Source: Meghimatium bilineatum
Lineage: Eukaryota > Mollusca > Gastropoda > Stylommatophora > Philomycidae
Reading direction: 5' to 3'
Length of the DNA stretch: 64,000 nucleotides
Assembly: GCA_034231615.1 (NCBI GenBank)
Contig: CM067317.1
Coordinates: 1,634,501 to 1,698,500, forward strand
In this document: positions 1 to 12,300 of the stretch, in pieces
Layout of the letters: each line of letters opens with the position of its first letter
Position numbering within the stretch: the stretch's first letter is position 1
The notes under the pieces: generated by a model
The model's input: the letters and a program-made list of their open reading frames with translations, nothing else
Told to the model about the DNA's origin: nothing
Database searches by the model: none
Position numbers and translations under genes: made by a program

Positions 1-220
1 TGTTCTGTTCTTGTATTTGTTAACAGTTCTTGCTCATGTCTAATGTTCTGTTCTTGTATTTGTTAACAGTTCTTGTTCATGTCTAATGTTCTGTTCTTGT
101 ATTTGTTAACAGTTCTTGCTCATGTCTGATGTTCTGTTCTTGTATTTGTTAACAGTTCTTGCTCATGTCTGATGTTCTGTTCTTGTATTTGTTAACAGTT
201 CTTGCTCATGTCTGATGTTC
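1..220. repeat. 43-bp minisatellite, 5 copies
   Basis: The unit starts TGTTCTGTTCTTGTATTTG and recurs at 1, 44, 87, 130 and 173, with a partial copy at 216. Each copy contains TTGTTAACAG, an acceptor-like site upstream of the true exon 1 acceptor. Confidence 0.95.
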
Positions 221-268
221 TCTTTGTATCATATTTGGAACAATATGTACTTCTCTTCTGTGTTTCAG

Positions 269-379
269 GCATTATGTTCTCTCAAGAGCTTGTCTCTCAA
301 GAACAACCACTTGAAGGAGTTTCCAGTTTCTGTGGGTGTATGCACCAAACTTGCAAGTTTGGATCTGGCTTCCAATTTG
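269..379 (+). CDS. LRRK: LRRK exon 1 of window: leucine-rich repeats
   Basis: Codons 1-37, phase 0 at both ends. The acceptor is TGTTTCAG and the donor is TTG|GTGGGA. It encodes LRR sequence with the LxxLxLxxNxL spacing ([15 protein letters not shown], then [10 protein letters not shown]). The donor lies a few bases before a GT-rich microsatellite, which offers many GT dinucleotides. Joining to exon 2 completes an LRR repeat (ASNL then ISTL), supporting this boundary. Confidence 0.88.
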
Positions 380-3300
380 GTGGGATATGCGCGTGTGTGT
401 GTGTGTGTGTGTACATGTGTGTACATGTGTGTATGTAAATCTATACATGTGTACCCTTCAAAATTAGATGCTTTTGGTAGAAGTAATCCATTAGTCGTGT
501 TCAGTCAGTTTATCTTGCAGAAATAGAAGTCCTTACATTGGTGATGGTTGGTCTTCTTTGTAAGGATCACAAAAGATATCTTCCAAGAAAGGCTGACATC
601 TAACATTAATAGAGCTGTAGTCAATCCTTCACTATGAGAGTACCTACCAATCGATAGGACTTGAAGATATTGGGCACAAATGCAGGAAACATGAAATGAA
701 TTGCCAATTATGGAAAACAAATTCTGACATGAGATCTGTTGAAGCCAGACTGTGCCAATTATGTGTCTCTCTTTGATTTAAATCATGCCAGGAGGGAGAA
801 TTAACCCATAACTCACTGCCAGACCTGAAGGAAGCCATAGAAAAAGTTAGAATCACACAGAAGGATAGTTCTTGCAGTGGATACCATCCTATTTTGACAT
901 ACCAGGAAATGAAAAGGCAGATATGCTAGCAAAAGAAGGAGCAACACAGGAACAAAATAGACAACAGTTCTGTCCAAATAATGATAGTTATCTTTTTGCT
1001 GGTTGACTTTTCTAATATCTTTGATGTGGGTCCTCTTTTCCTGGTAGGTAAAGTCAACCAGCTAAAAAGACAACTATCATTATTTCAACAAAACTGGAAA
1101 AGTTATCATCTTCCATACCAGGACAGGACACAATAGGCTAAACAGCCACATAAATAGACTAAGACTGATTCCATCACCTGTGAAGAAGAAGAAGAAGATA
1201 ACTCACAGGAAGGCTAATGGGAAAGAAAACATCCATTGTTTCTTGAGATCAAAAGGATAGGATCAGGTGACAGGTGTTACATGTAAATTGTGATTTCTAG
1301 CACTTGACTGTGAAGATTACCTTCATCAGCTTTTCTATCAACCGCAGCTATTTGCAAGAATAACCAGTGCTGTGTCTGCATAGTAGTCAGCCAACAGCTG
1401 ATTTGTTCACTGTGACATAGAGTTCTACAATGAATGAACAATCATGTTTTTTCTGTGTATATTTGCAATTCAGATATCAACATTGAATACTGATTGTCTG
1501 GAAGCCATGTTGGGACTGACTGAGCTGAATATTTCCAAAAATAAGTTGACACAATTTCCCAAAGGACTAGAGAAAATTTATCCTTGCCTGGCTAAGCTCA
1601 ACATCAGCAGGTTAGTCTTTCACCGATGTTCTACTGTCTCTGCCTCATTGTTGCAGAGTAATGCCAGTGCTTGTGTGTATTGATTCTCCAACATACATTA
1701 TGTGTTCGCACACTGCATATTCAACCTGACAATCAAAGCTCACTTCACCAGAGCAGATGTCACAGGATATGCATGCTGATGGTTCTTGTGACTCCCTAGT
1801 GAAAGAAATAAACATGTCTACAAATAATAATGTGATGTTCTGAGTGGAAATATTGTATTTTCTCATCTAACTGTCCATGTTTCTCATGTCCATGTTTAAA
1901 GTCTGTCAAGGTAGAGATCTTCCTTTATTTAGACATTCTTTCCATGGCTTGCCCATTCTATTTTTGGCTTTAACTTCTATTTTGTATTGTTGGGCTATGT
2001 TTTTGTATGTCCATTGTAGCTATAGTTTGATGTGTTTATTTGATTTTAACTCGCTATTAAGTGGGGTAATAGCTAATGCCTCTTTAAGCTTTCCTTAGTC
2101 AGCAACATTCATGGTAGCTTGCATTGTTACTATAGTTTTCTTTTTTTGTTCTAACCCTGAAGAGAGACATTCATAAATCTTGTCATTTTTGTTATTGGCT
2201 CTCACATTCCTCAGATGCCACTCAAGATCACCCATGTTAACACTAACATAATGCTTTCGGATTTAAACATTAACTCCAACATACCTCAGTGTCTTGATGC
2301 CACTTGATACCACATCTCTTAACACTAACATCAGGCTTTCAGATGTTAGATTTGACCTCTTCACCAATGTACAGCCACTGTCCACCATCTATGTGCATCT
2401 GTGTTACTTATGAAACTGAATTTTATACTTTTTTTTCTTTTTATGTTTACATTCATTTACCATAGAGTACAGTTTTGCTGTTGTCTCATAATCAATGTGC
2501 ACCAGGAGAAATATTAAACAGCTTTCATATGTGGTGCCAATGTAAAATTCTTGGAGTTAGTTGGACAAAGTCACTAACACTGATGTATGGCAGAACAAAG
2601 TCACTAACACTAATGTATGGCATAACAAAATCACTAACACTGATGTATGGCAGAACAAAGTCACTAACACTAATGTATGGCAGAACAAAGTCACTAACAC
2701 TGATGTATGGCAGAACAAAATCACTAACACTGATGTAGGGCAGGACACAGTCACTAACACTGATGTATGGCAGGACACAGTCACTAACACTGATGTATGG
2801 CAGGACACAGTCACTAACACTGATGTATGGCAGGACACAGTCACTAACACTGATGTATGGCAGGACACAGTCACTAACACTGATGTATTGGGAAAAAACA
2901 GACACTACCACAGTACCTTCTATGCTCAGTGTATGCAGACTCGGCTAGAGGATGACAGAAAGATCTACATTATTGAGAATTACAGTCTGGCAATAGATCT
3001 CAGGCTAAACCTCTGCTTTGGGCATTGATACGGAATCATGGGAACATGATGCCATATGTCATGTTGCATGGAGGGAAAAAAATCAGAAATGGTATAAAGA
3101 CAAAGGAAAATGTGATCGCAGATAAAAGACTGCACATCTAAGAAGACATACAACATCACTCGATGGTACAAGAAAGTCTGCAATTCCTTGTACACACTGT
3201 GGTAGACTCTTTAGCACAGATCTGTCTTTTGACTCACATACATCATCGCCATGTATCATAGATGATATTTCTTATAGCACAGCGATAATACTGTCGTGTA

Positions 3301-6300
3301 TCATAGATGATATTTCTTATAACACAACGATAATACTGTTGTGTATCATAGATGATATTTCTTATAACACAACGATAATAATGTCATGTATCATAGATGA
3401 TATTTCTTATAGCACAACGATAATACTGTCGTGTATCATAGATGATATTTCTTATAGCACAGCAATAATACTGTCGTGTATCATATATGATATTTCTTAT
3501 AGCACAGCAATAATACTGTTGTGTATCATAGATGATATTTATTATAGCACAGCAATAATACTGTCGTGTATCATAGATGATATTTCTTATAGCACAACGA
3601 TAATTTTATCGTGTATCATATATGATATTTCTTATAGCACAGCAATAATACTATCGTGTATCATAGATGATATTTCTTATAGCACAACGATAATTTTATC
3701 GTGTATCATATATGATATTTCTTATAGCACAGCAATAATACTATCGTGTATCATAGATGATATTTCTTATAACAGAACAATAATATTGTCATCTATAAAG
3801 ATAGAGAGGTGCCTATTACTACTATTATTGAAATAAATCATGTATATTCCAGTAACAATATGCAAGCTTTACCCAATGAGCCATGCAACCTGACCGAGCT
3901 GTGCTGTCTGGATATTTCACACAACTCTTTTCAAATTTTGCCTGATGAGTTTTTGAGAAACTGTCCCAAGCTAGAAACTCTAATAGCTGTCAACAATGGT
4001 TTAGGTAAGTTCAGAAATCTTTTGTGTAAGTATTCACATTTGTTTGGTGGGGGGATGTCAGAAAGTGCAGCAGGTTGAGCATATATCAACAGTAACTTAG
4101 GCAGATATCATTAGTAACTTCGGCAGATATCAATAGTAACTAGGGCGGGTAGATATCATCAGTAACTTGTTCGTTCATCCATCACGTGATGATGACAATT
4201 TTTTACATCCACTTTTGAAAATTCAGATAGAATTAATACCATGGGTAATAGTTTGTAGATGGCTAATGAGCCCTATTTGAGCTGTAAATATCCTTGAACA
4301 GTTCAGACATGGAATGACGACTGTAGAAGGATTTTGGTCTATCCGTGAATTTCTAGTTACTCTACGTTGTTGGGCAGCAGCATTTCTCCTCTTTTCACAA
4401 GATGATGCGCTCTTTTTGACTGTAGAGCGCCATGTAGATATATTTTGTGCAAGTTCTTCCCATGTGTCCTGGTCTATTTACATTCCTTGCTCCTAGAGTC
4501 AGTGGGAAAACCTTTTTCCTTTGGTTGAATTTTCGTAAGAACTTAGGCAGATATAAACCGCTGGTTGACCAGCAATGGTGTCTCTGATTGGAAAAACCTA
4601 TGTGCAATGAGAGCAAGATTTCTAATATACATACCTGTCAACCTGTTGAGACTGAAAACCATAAAAAGTTATGAAAAACCGTAATTGAGAATGAAAAACC
4701 GTAACACCATTCACAATGGTGAGGGGGGGATGGGGTCTCCATCCGCACAAAAAAAGAAGGTCTTTCAGGTTTTTTTTACAGGTAGTTTGCCTTTGCTTAA
4801 CATAGACAGTCATAGTGTGGGAAAATTATAGAGCGCAACAAAGACTACGCCTATGTATCTTTATTGAGATAAAAATTAAAAAAAGAAAGAAATATGAAAA
4901 CAAATAATTAATACAGAGAATGGATGCTTAGATCCGTTTGAAACTATAACAACTTGTTGGAGTGCTCTATAAAGCGTTCGACAATAATTTAAACTATCCA
5001 TGAATAGCGCACACCATGCATTTATGATCAGCGGAGATCGTACAACTATGACAGGCAGAGATCGTGCATCTATGACCAGCTAAGATCGTGCATCTATGAC
5101 CGGCGAGATCATGCATCTATGACCAGCTGAGATCGTGCATCTATGACCAGCTGAGATCGTGCATCTATGACCGGCGAGATCGTGCATCTATGACCGGCGG
5201 AGATCGTACTAAGTCTAAAGATAAGATTTAGGCCTACATAAACAAATAACATATCCTATTATTTAACTATAGGCCTACCTACACTACCTAGGGCTAGGAG
5301 GCAAACAAAAACTTACAATATAAATTAAATGATGTATATAGTAGGCCTAGAAACAAAATACATGTGTTACTAGTATTTGTGTACTGTAGATACACTGTTC
5401 AATGCACGTGGACAAAAATTCCCTAAGTTCGGTATACAGACAACGTCCCCAGCACAGAGAATAATTAAAGTACTGGGTAGTGTGTTAAAAGCATTGTTTC
5501 CAACAACACTTACCCCGAGACCAGATCAAATAAAACCCCAAACGACACTATTGTGAATGAAACCCACACAAATCACTGTTGCCACTTAAATATATACAAA
5601 AATATCAGTGTTAGCACTAAATTTAGTAAAAAAACCCCAAAACATACAGAACTGCAGAAATTCACGTAAAAACCCATAAATGTCGGTGTACGTCCGTAGA
5701 GCCGTACAGCTTGGAAAAAGCCGTAAAAATTACGGCAATTTATGGGCAGTTGACAGGTAAGAATATAGAGCCATCTGCAGCTTCAAGCTAACAAACAGCA
5801 TGAAACACAAACAAGTACCAGAATTTCAATTACTCGCAGTTTGTTCAAATCAAATGCACATATAGAGTGTCAACCAAGCCAGCAACATTATTTATGAAGA
5901 ATATCATCAATTTTAAGCACCCTGCTATTCGCATGGATACAGGAAGCCAGTCTAGAAATAATATCTTGTCTTGTCTTGTCCTATCCATGTGTGCCGCAAT
6001 GAGAGTGGTATGGGGGTGTACTAAGGATACACCCATCTCTGCTATGAGATTTCTGCTTGATCTCCCCAGCATTAGAGTGTGTCATCAGGTAGCACAGGTC
6101 AGGTCATACCTTCAAGTAACAATACAATCACCACCCATTACACCAACGTTTAGATGAGCCAAAGGGAGAACGAATCAAGTGCATTTTGTCTCGTCCGTCT
6201 TCTGCCAGGCCATATTATCGCTCTGGAAATCGGCAATAGTCAAACGTCTTGTCAGACCATTCATGGATTTGTGTAAACACCAGAACAATTTTAGTGACTT

Positions 6301-9300
6301 TTCATGAGTGATCTTCTGGCAAAATTCATCACATTTTGACGTCTTTGCTGACTTTGCAATCTCTTTGAATGTTTGGACTAAGATATCTTTCTTCCGTTTC
6401 CATTGTGTGACCTCCATGGGCTGAGCCACAATACGTTTCCTTGCCATCTGCCATAGTGCTACTGCTTTCCATTTCTCACTCTATGTCCATTGCACTTCTT
6501 CATTCCACCTATGGAATGAAGGCCTATGTATCTTTATGTAACTTTAATACGAAAAAATGAAAAAAGCAAATATGAAAAAAACACATTCATATAAATAATG
6601 GATGCTTAGATCTGTTTTGAAACCATAACAACATGTTGGTGTGCTTTATAAAGTGTTTGACTATGATTTCCACTTTCATGCACCTATAACTGGTGGCAAT
6701 CAATGCATCTATGACTGCCAGAGATTGTGCATCTATGAGTGGCGGAGATTGTCCTTGAGATTAGGAACAAGGACACCAGAATTCATAGGGACATTTAACT
6801 GTTCTGAAATTTGCATAACAATAGAAACTGAAATGGTTTGGTCTTCTCATTAGAGATGGTTCTAACATTTCTAGCTTCTAGAGCTTACAACATGAAAATA
6901 TAAAGTAGCAGAAACAGAACATGACCAAAGAAATGATGGAGTGAGTGAATGACTGAGACCATAAGACTTCACAGAATCACTACCTAGCCACTCACTTTGC
7001 CCTTTCTGCAGCACAGACCATCAGTGGAGGCTAAGATGATGTAATCACATACCATCAGTGGAGGCTAAGATGATGTAATCACAGACCATCAGTGGAGGCT
7101 AAGATGATGTAATCACAGACCATCAGTGGAGGCTAAGATGATGTAATCACAGACCATCAGTGGAGGCTAAGATGATGTAATCACAGACCATCAGTCTAGG
7201 CTAAGATGATGTAATCACAGACCATCAGTGGAGGCTAAGATGATGTAATCACAGACCATCAGTGGAGGCTAAGATGATGTAATCACAGACCATCAGTCTA
7301 GGCTAAGATGCTGTAAGCACAGGCCATTAATTTGGCTAAGATGCTGTCAGACACAACAATGTATACAAATACATGAAAAGTGTGTAGCAAAGTGGGTGAC
7401 TATTTTTTATTTAGTGCTGTAAACTAGACCTTTCATTGTGTATCTTTGTTTCCTCTCTCTTTGCCAGAGGTGTTACCAAGTGAATCAGTTGCTGCTGAAC
7501 TCACATGCCTCAGTACAGTCAAACTCAGCAACAATGACATCACTGAGAAAGAACCATTTTATATACCAAAGTTTATTTTAGAACTTCCCAAGTAAGTCTT
7601 CAGGCATAGTTCCTAGCTCCATCTTGGCTTTCACTAGTTTATTTTATTAACTGTTGCTCTGTTTAATTCATTACTTGTATAGTTTTCATGATGTTTTACT
7701 GGAATTATTTTTTTCTCACATTGCTTAGTTATATGAGGTAACTTCAGAAAATCCCTGGAATTATTGGATTATATAGACATAAAGTAACAATAGAATTATC
7801 TACAGTAAATTTCCTTCAAAGTTGTTCCATTTAGTAACTAGACACTTTTATCAATTTGTATAAAGCTGCTGGAAACATTCATGGAACTCATTCTTTGGCA
7901 TCTCAGCTGCTGTCTTGTCACATTGGTGATAACATCATATGCATCCTTGAATAACTGTTATTTCAGTCAATATTAATGATAATAGCAGGCAGATTGCAAG
8001 AAGTTGCAAAAATAAATAGATCAAACATAGTGAAAAAATATTATTCAACATTGTTGAAAATTGATTTGCCCTTGACCTATCAAACTTTGCTCTGTCACAA
8101 ATTGAATGTTGATATCTGCCCTAGTCATGTGTGCTAGTGGAAAAATCCATAGGCTAAGGAAAACCAACTGTGACATTTTACCCTATGCAACACTTTACTC
8201 CGGGCTACTCTACCTGTAACCTGACATTACACTGATGTCAGTTAATATGGCAAGTTAGTAGTATAATATTAATGTTTACTTTGGTAAGCAAACTGTAAGT
8301 TCTAAGTGTGGTTCAGTCTATGATCTGACCATGACACTTGTCCAGACTCATCAATGGTTGCCAACCAAATGGAAATCATGTTAAAAAGAAAGCAACCAGT
8401 TATCAGGTACTAAATGATTATGTTATGAAAACAAGATGAATATATGGAGCAATAATTTCATAGAAATAGATTTCCACAGAATATGAAAGACAACCAGAAA
8501 TCATGAAATAAATCAATGAGAAGGAATAATAGATGGTAAAGTCATGGGGATCAGCAACACCAGTTCTTATAGTTCTATAGAGTTTTGACATAAATGCAGC
8601 AGAAATGGAAACTGACATGATTCATGACAATGACAATAATTCTGCTCCGATGTTGGTTTTGTTTGGATATTCTATGCACGGATGGTTATGTTTTTTTTTG
8701 GTGTTTGAGAATCATACTGAAACTAGTATAGCAATTTAAAAGATACTGTCCCAAGAGACTCAATTGAGTCAGCATCTGTTATGTCTTCAGACTGAAGAGA
8801 CTCCATTGAGCTATGCAGTTTGTAAATTTACATGGTCATTTTTGGTATTTATATCACCACGAAGATGGTTTGGATCAAAAGTGTTACATTACTTCTAGCA
8901 TGATTTTGATGTGTTGTGATATCAATTTTGTAATTGATCAAGTGCCCTCTTCGTAATGAAGGTTGGTTGCAATAGATCTCCAACATCCTGTGTCTCTTGT
9001 TTTGGTGGTGTACTTTGCTAGAATGAAACCTGTCCATCTTGTGATGTTACTCTCCCACTTGATAAACTCTGTCTCTTGCTCGCTTCCCTTTGACTTTACC
9101 CTCAAGTAAGATCTTCAGTAAGGTGTCATGTCCTTTTAATGTGTCCAAAACATTGTATTTGCCTGATCTTTATTTCTCTTAGTAGTTCTTTTTTAATATT
9201 AAGTGTTTTTAGTACCCTCTTTATTTGTATTTCTTCTCTTTCCATGACATTCTCCCTATTCTTCGATATATCCACATCTCAAAGGCATCAATTCTGTCTT

Positions 9301-12300
9301 CTAATTGTTTATTTAGTGTCCATGTTTCTGAGCCATACATTAATATAGAATAGATGCAGCACATTTTCCCTTATATTCTGTTAAATATTTTTTGAAAGTA
9401 TAACTATTTTATTTACTTTGTCACTTTTATTATTTAATACCAACCTGGCAATTGCTATTTAGCATTGCATTTACAAATTTACGCTATTTGTAAGAGAATT
9501 CTGCCATATTTTTGGCGGAAATTCTAGGCCGAGTCTCATGGGCAGATGTAGAATAGTGTAGAATAGATGTAGAAAGGTGTTTGTTGTAAATAACACCTTT
9601 TTGATGAACTATGCATATATATTATACATTTGTGTGTTCATAATTGGATTATCTATAAAAATGATACAGTTTGAGTGGAAGTTATTGATTCGGAAGTTTG
9701 GTAAGTTCAAATTTCATGTCCAAGCCATGTGTACATGTGGACAGGCAGCACAGAGTGCCAAACATATACTTCAAGAGTGTTCTGAGTATGAAACGCTGAG
9801 ACATACGAGTACATATTGGCCAGAGGAAACAACACTGGAATCAAAGCTCTATGTCCCACTGTATGAATTACAAAAGACAGTGAGTTTTATTCAAGAGACA
9901 GAATGACAGATATAGACATGTTTCAAGTGAATGAAAGAAGAAGAAATTCATGTCCAAACATTTTTAAATTTTCAACTTCTACATTATATTTTATTTTTAT
10001 AATTAATTTTGAACTAATAGCAGAATTTTTTTATTTTAAATTAACCTGTGATAACCTCTGTTCAATTCTGTTTATAAATATATATGCTACATTATAATTT
10101 AACCTTTAGCATGTTTTGTTTACAATTGCACAATTTCTCTTCTGCCGCGGACTGCCATGGAATTGATTTTTGAAATGTTATGCAATCGTCAGTGGCTGTT
10201 TTAAAATTGTGATAACTTTTTCATTGTTACAGATATTTAAATACTATTTTAACATATAAATAAAGAATTAAATTCTACATATATTGGTGTATGTTTTGTT
10301 TGTGTGTGTGTGATACGAGACGTGTGAGAAAGTGATAAAGTCAAATTTAGACCTATCTCGATCTAGACCTACCATATTTTTGATCGATCGTAAGCTGTGA
10401 AATCTGTTGACTATTATATATTTTACATAATGGAAACATCGTGAAATAATTTAATAATCACAGACGAAGAACTTACCTTACAGTTTTCTCAATTTTTCAG
10501 CAGTTTACACGATGATTTCACTGGATATACCATTGACAAATATTGACAAATAGTATAATAAACATGATTCACTGTCTTGTCGTTCCGCTACAATGCAGAA
10601 GACTGTCACAACCATGTCAAAATAACTTCATATCGCTTCATAACCTCTTTACCCCCCAATCTGCCATTACAAACAAAATGGCTTCCAAATGTTGGCATTA
10701 CATTCTGTCAAAAAGCTACCGATATCGATTTTTCAAGATTTTTTTCATTCAGTATTGGGCTTTCCGAATCTGGTGATTGAAGACGCCTTCAGAAATCACG
10801 GCATGACACAATTCTGACGGAATGCACTGCCCGATTTGTACACACAGCGTGCCTAAGGTTAAATATATTTGGTAGTACTGTTTCTTGTTCCTGTGCTGGA
10901 TGTGCAAAAAATAAAATAGAAAAAAAATGTATTCCGTCCGAACATTAAAAATACCCAGTGGAGAATCAGTTAATTATCTAAAGACTATCCAATTAAGAAA
11001 CACACACACAAAATGATAATGGGTAGCTAGAGGTAATATGTGAACATCAGTCCTGACCTCTGGTCCTGTAAGAAACACACACAAAATGATAAATGGGTAG
11101 CTAGAGGTAATATGTGAACATCAGTCCTGACCTCTGGTCCTGTAAGAAACACACACAAAATGATAAATGGGTAGCTAGAGGTAATATGTGAACATCAGTC
11201 CTGACCTCTGGTCCTGTAAGAAACACACACAAAATGATAAATGGGTAGCTAGAGGTAATATGTGAACATCAGTCCTGACCTCTGGTCCTGTAAGAACACA
11301 CACAAAATGATAATGGGTAGCTAGAGGTAATATGTGAACATCAGTCCTGACCTCTGGTCCTGTAAGAACACACACAAAATGATAATGGGTAGCTAGAGGT
11401 AATATGTGAACATCAGTCCTGACCTATGGTCCTGTAAGAACACACACAAAATGATAATGGGTAGCTAGAGGTAATATGTGAACATCAGTCCTGACCTCTG
11501 GTCCTGTAAGAACACACACAAAATGATAATGGGTAGCTAGAGGTAATATGTGAACATCAGTCCTGACCTCTGGTCCTGTAAGAACACACACAAAATGATA
11601 ATGGGTAGCTAGAGGTAATATGTGAACATCAGTCCTGACCTCTGGTCCTGTAACTTGCTATTTTGTGGAACTATATTTTGGTAATCACTTAACTATGTTT
11701 CAGTGTTCGTGTAGTGGATCTCTCCTGTAATGGTATTGTGGGTTTTCCACCTCCATCCTTGTGGAAAACACAGATGTTGAAGGAGCTGCTGCTGTCCAAG
11801 AACAACATCACTAAGGTGAGATGTAAGATCACAGTTGGAGAGTGAGATGTAATTAACTAACATGATGGTGAAGTAGATGATAAACAGAAAAGCTGGAAGC
11901 AACGAAGATGTAGTTTTTGAGAAGTCCTCAGAGATGCTGAAGAAGACAAATTAGAAGCAAACTGTGAAGATTGTCATACAACCAAACAGAGCTCCAGGGC
12001 CTGATAAAATACAAGCCAAATTCATCGAAGTAGCGGCAGATATAGGGATAAAATGGTTACGTAGGATGTCTAATATTATATGGAACACACAAGAAACACT
12101 AGAAGACTGGAAAAATGCTGTAATAATAACTATCAGAAAGAAAAAAGCCAGCAAAAGAGATTGTACAAAGTACAGAGGTGTTTCACTTCTACGCCACACT
12201 TGAAAAATTTTCAATAGAATTAAAGAAAGAAGATTACAAGCATTCATTGAACCACTTCTTAGCAACACTCAAATAGGATTCCATAAGAACAAAAGCTGTA

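Noticed and set aside
2525..2911. Overlapping frames on both strands over the 30-bp array
   Set aside because: Same artefact of a unit length divisible by three.
3339..3836. 165-codon frame before exon 3
   Set aside because: 45-bp tandem array; it ends at a stop and is not in the phase needed to join exon 2 to exon 3.
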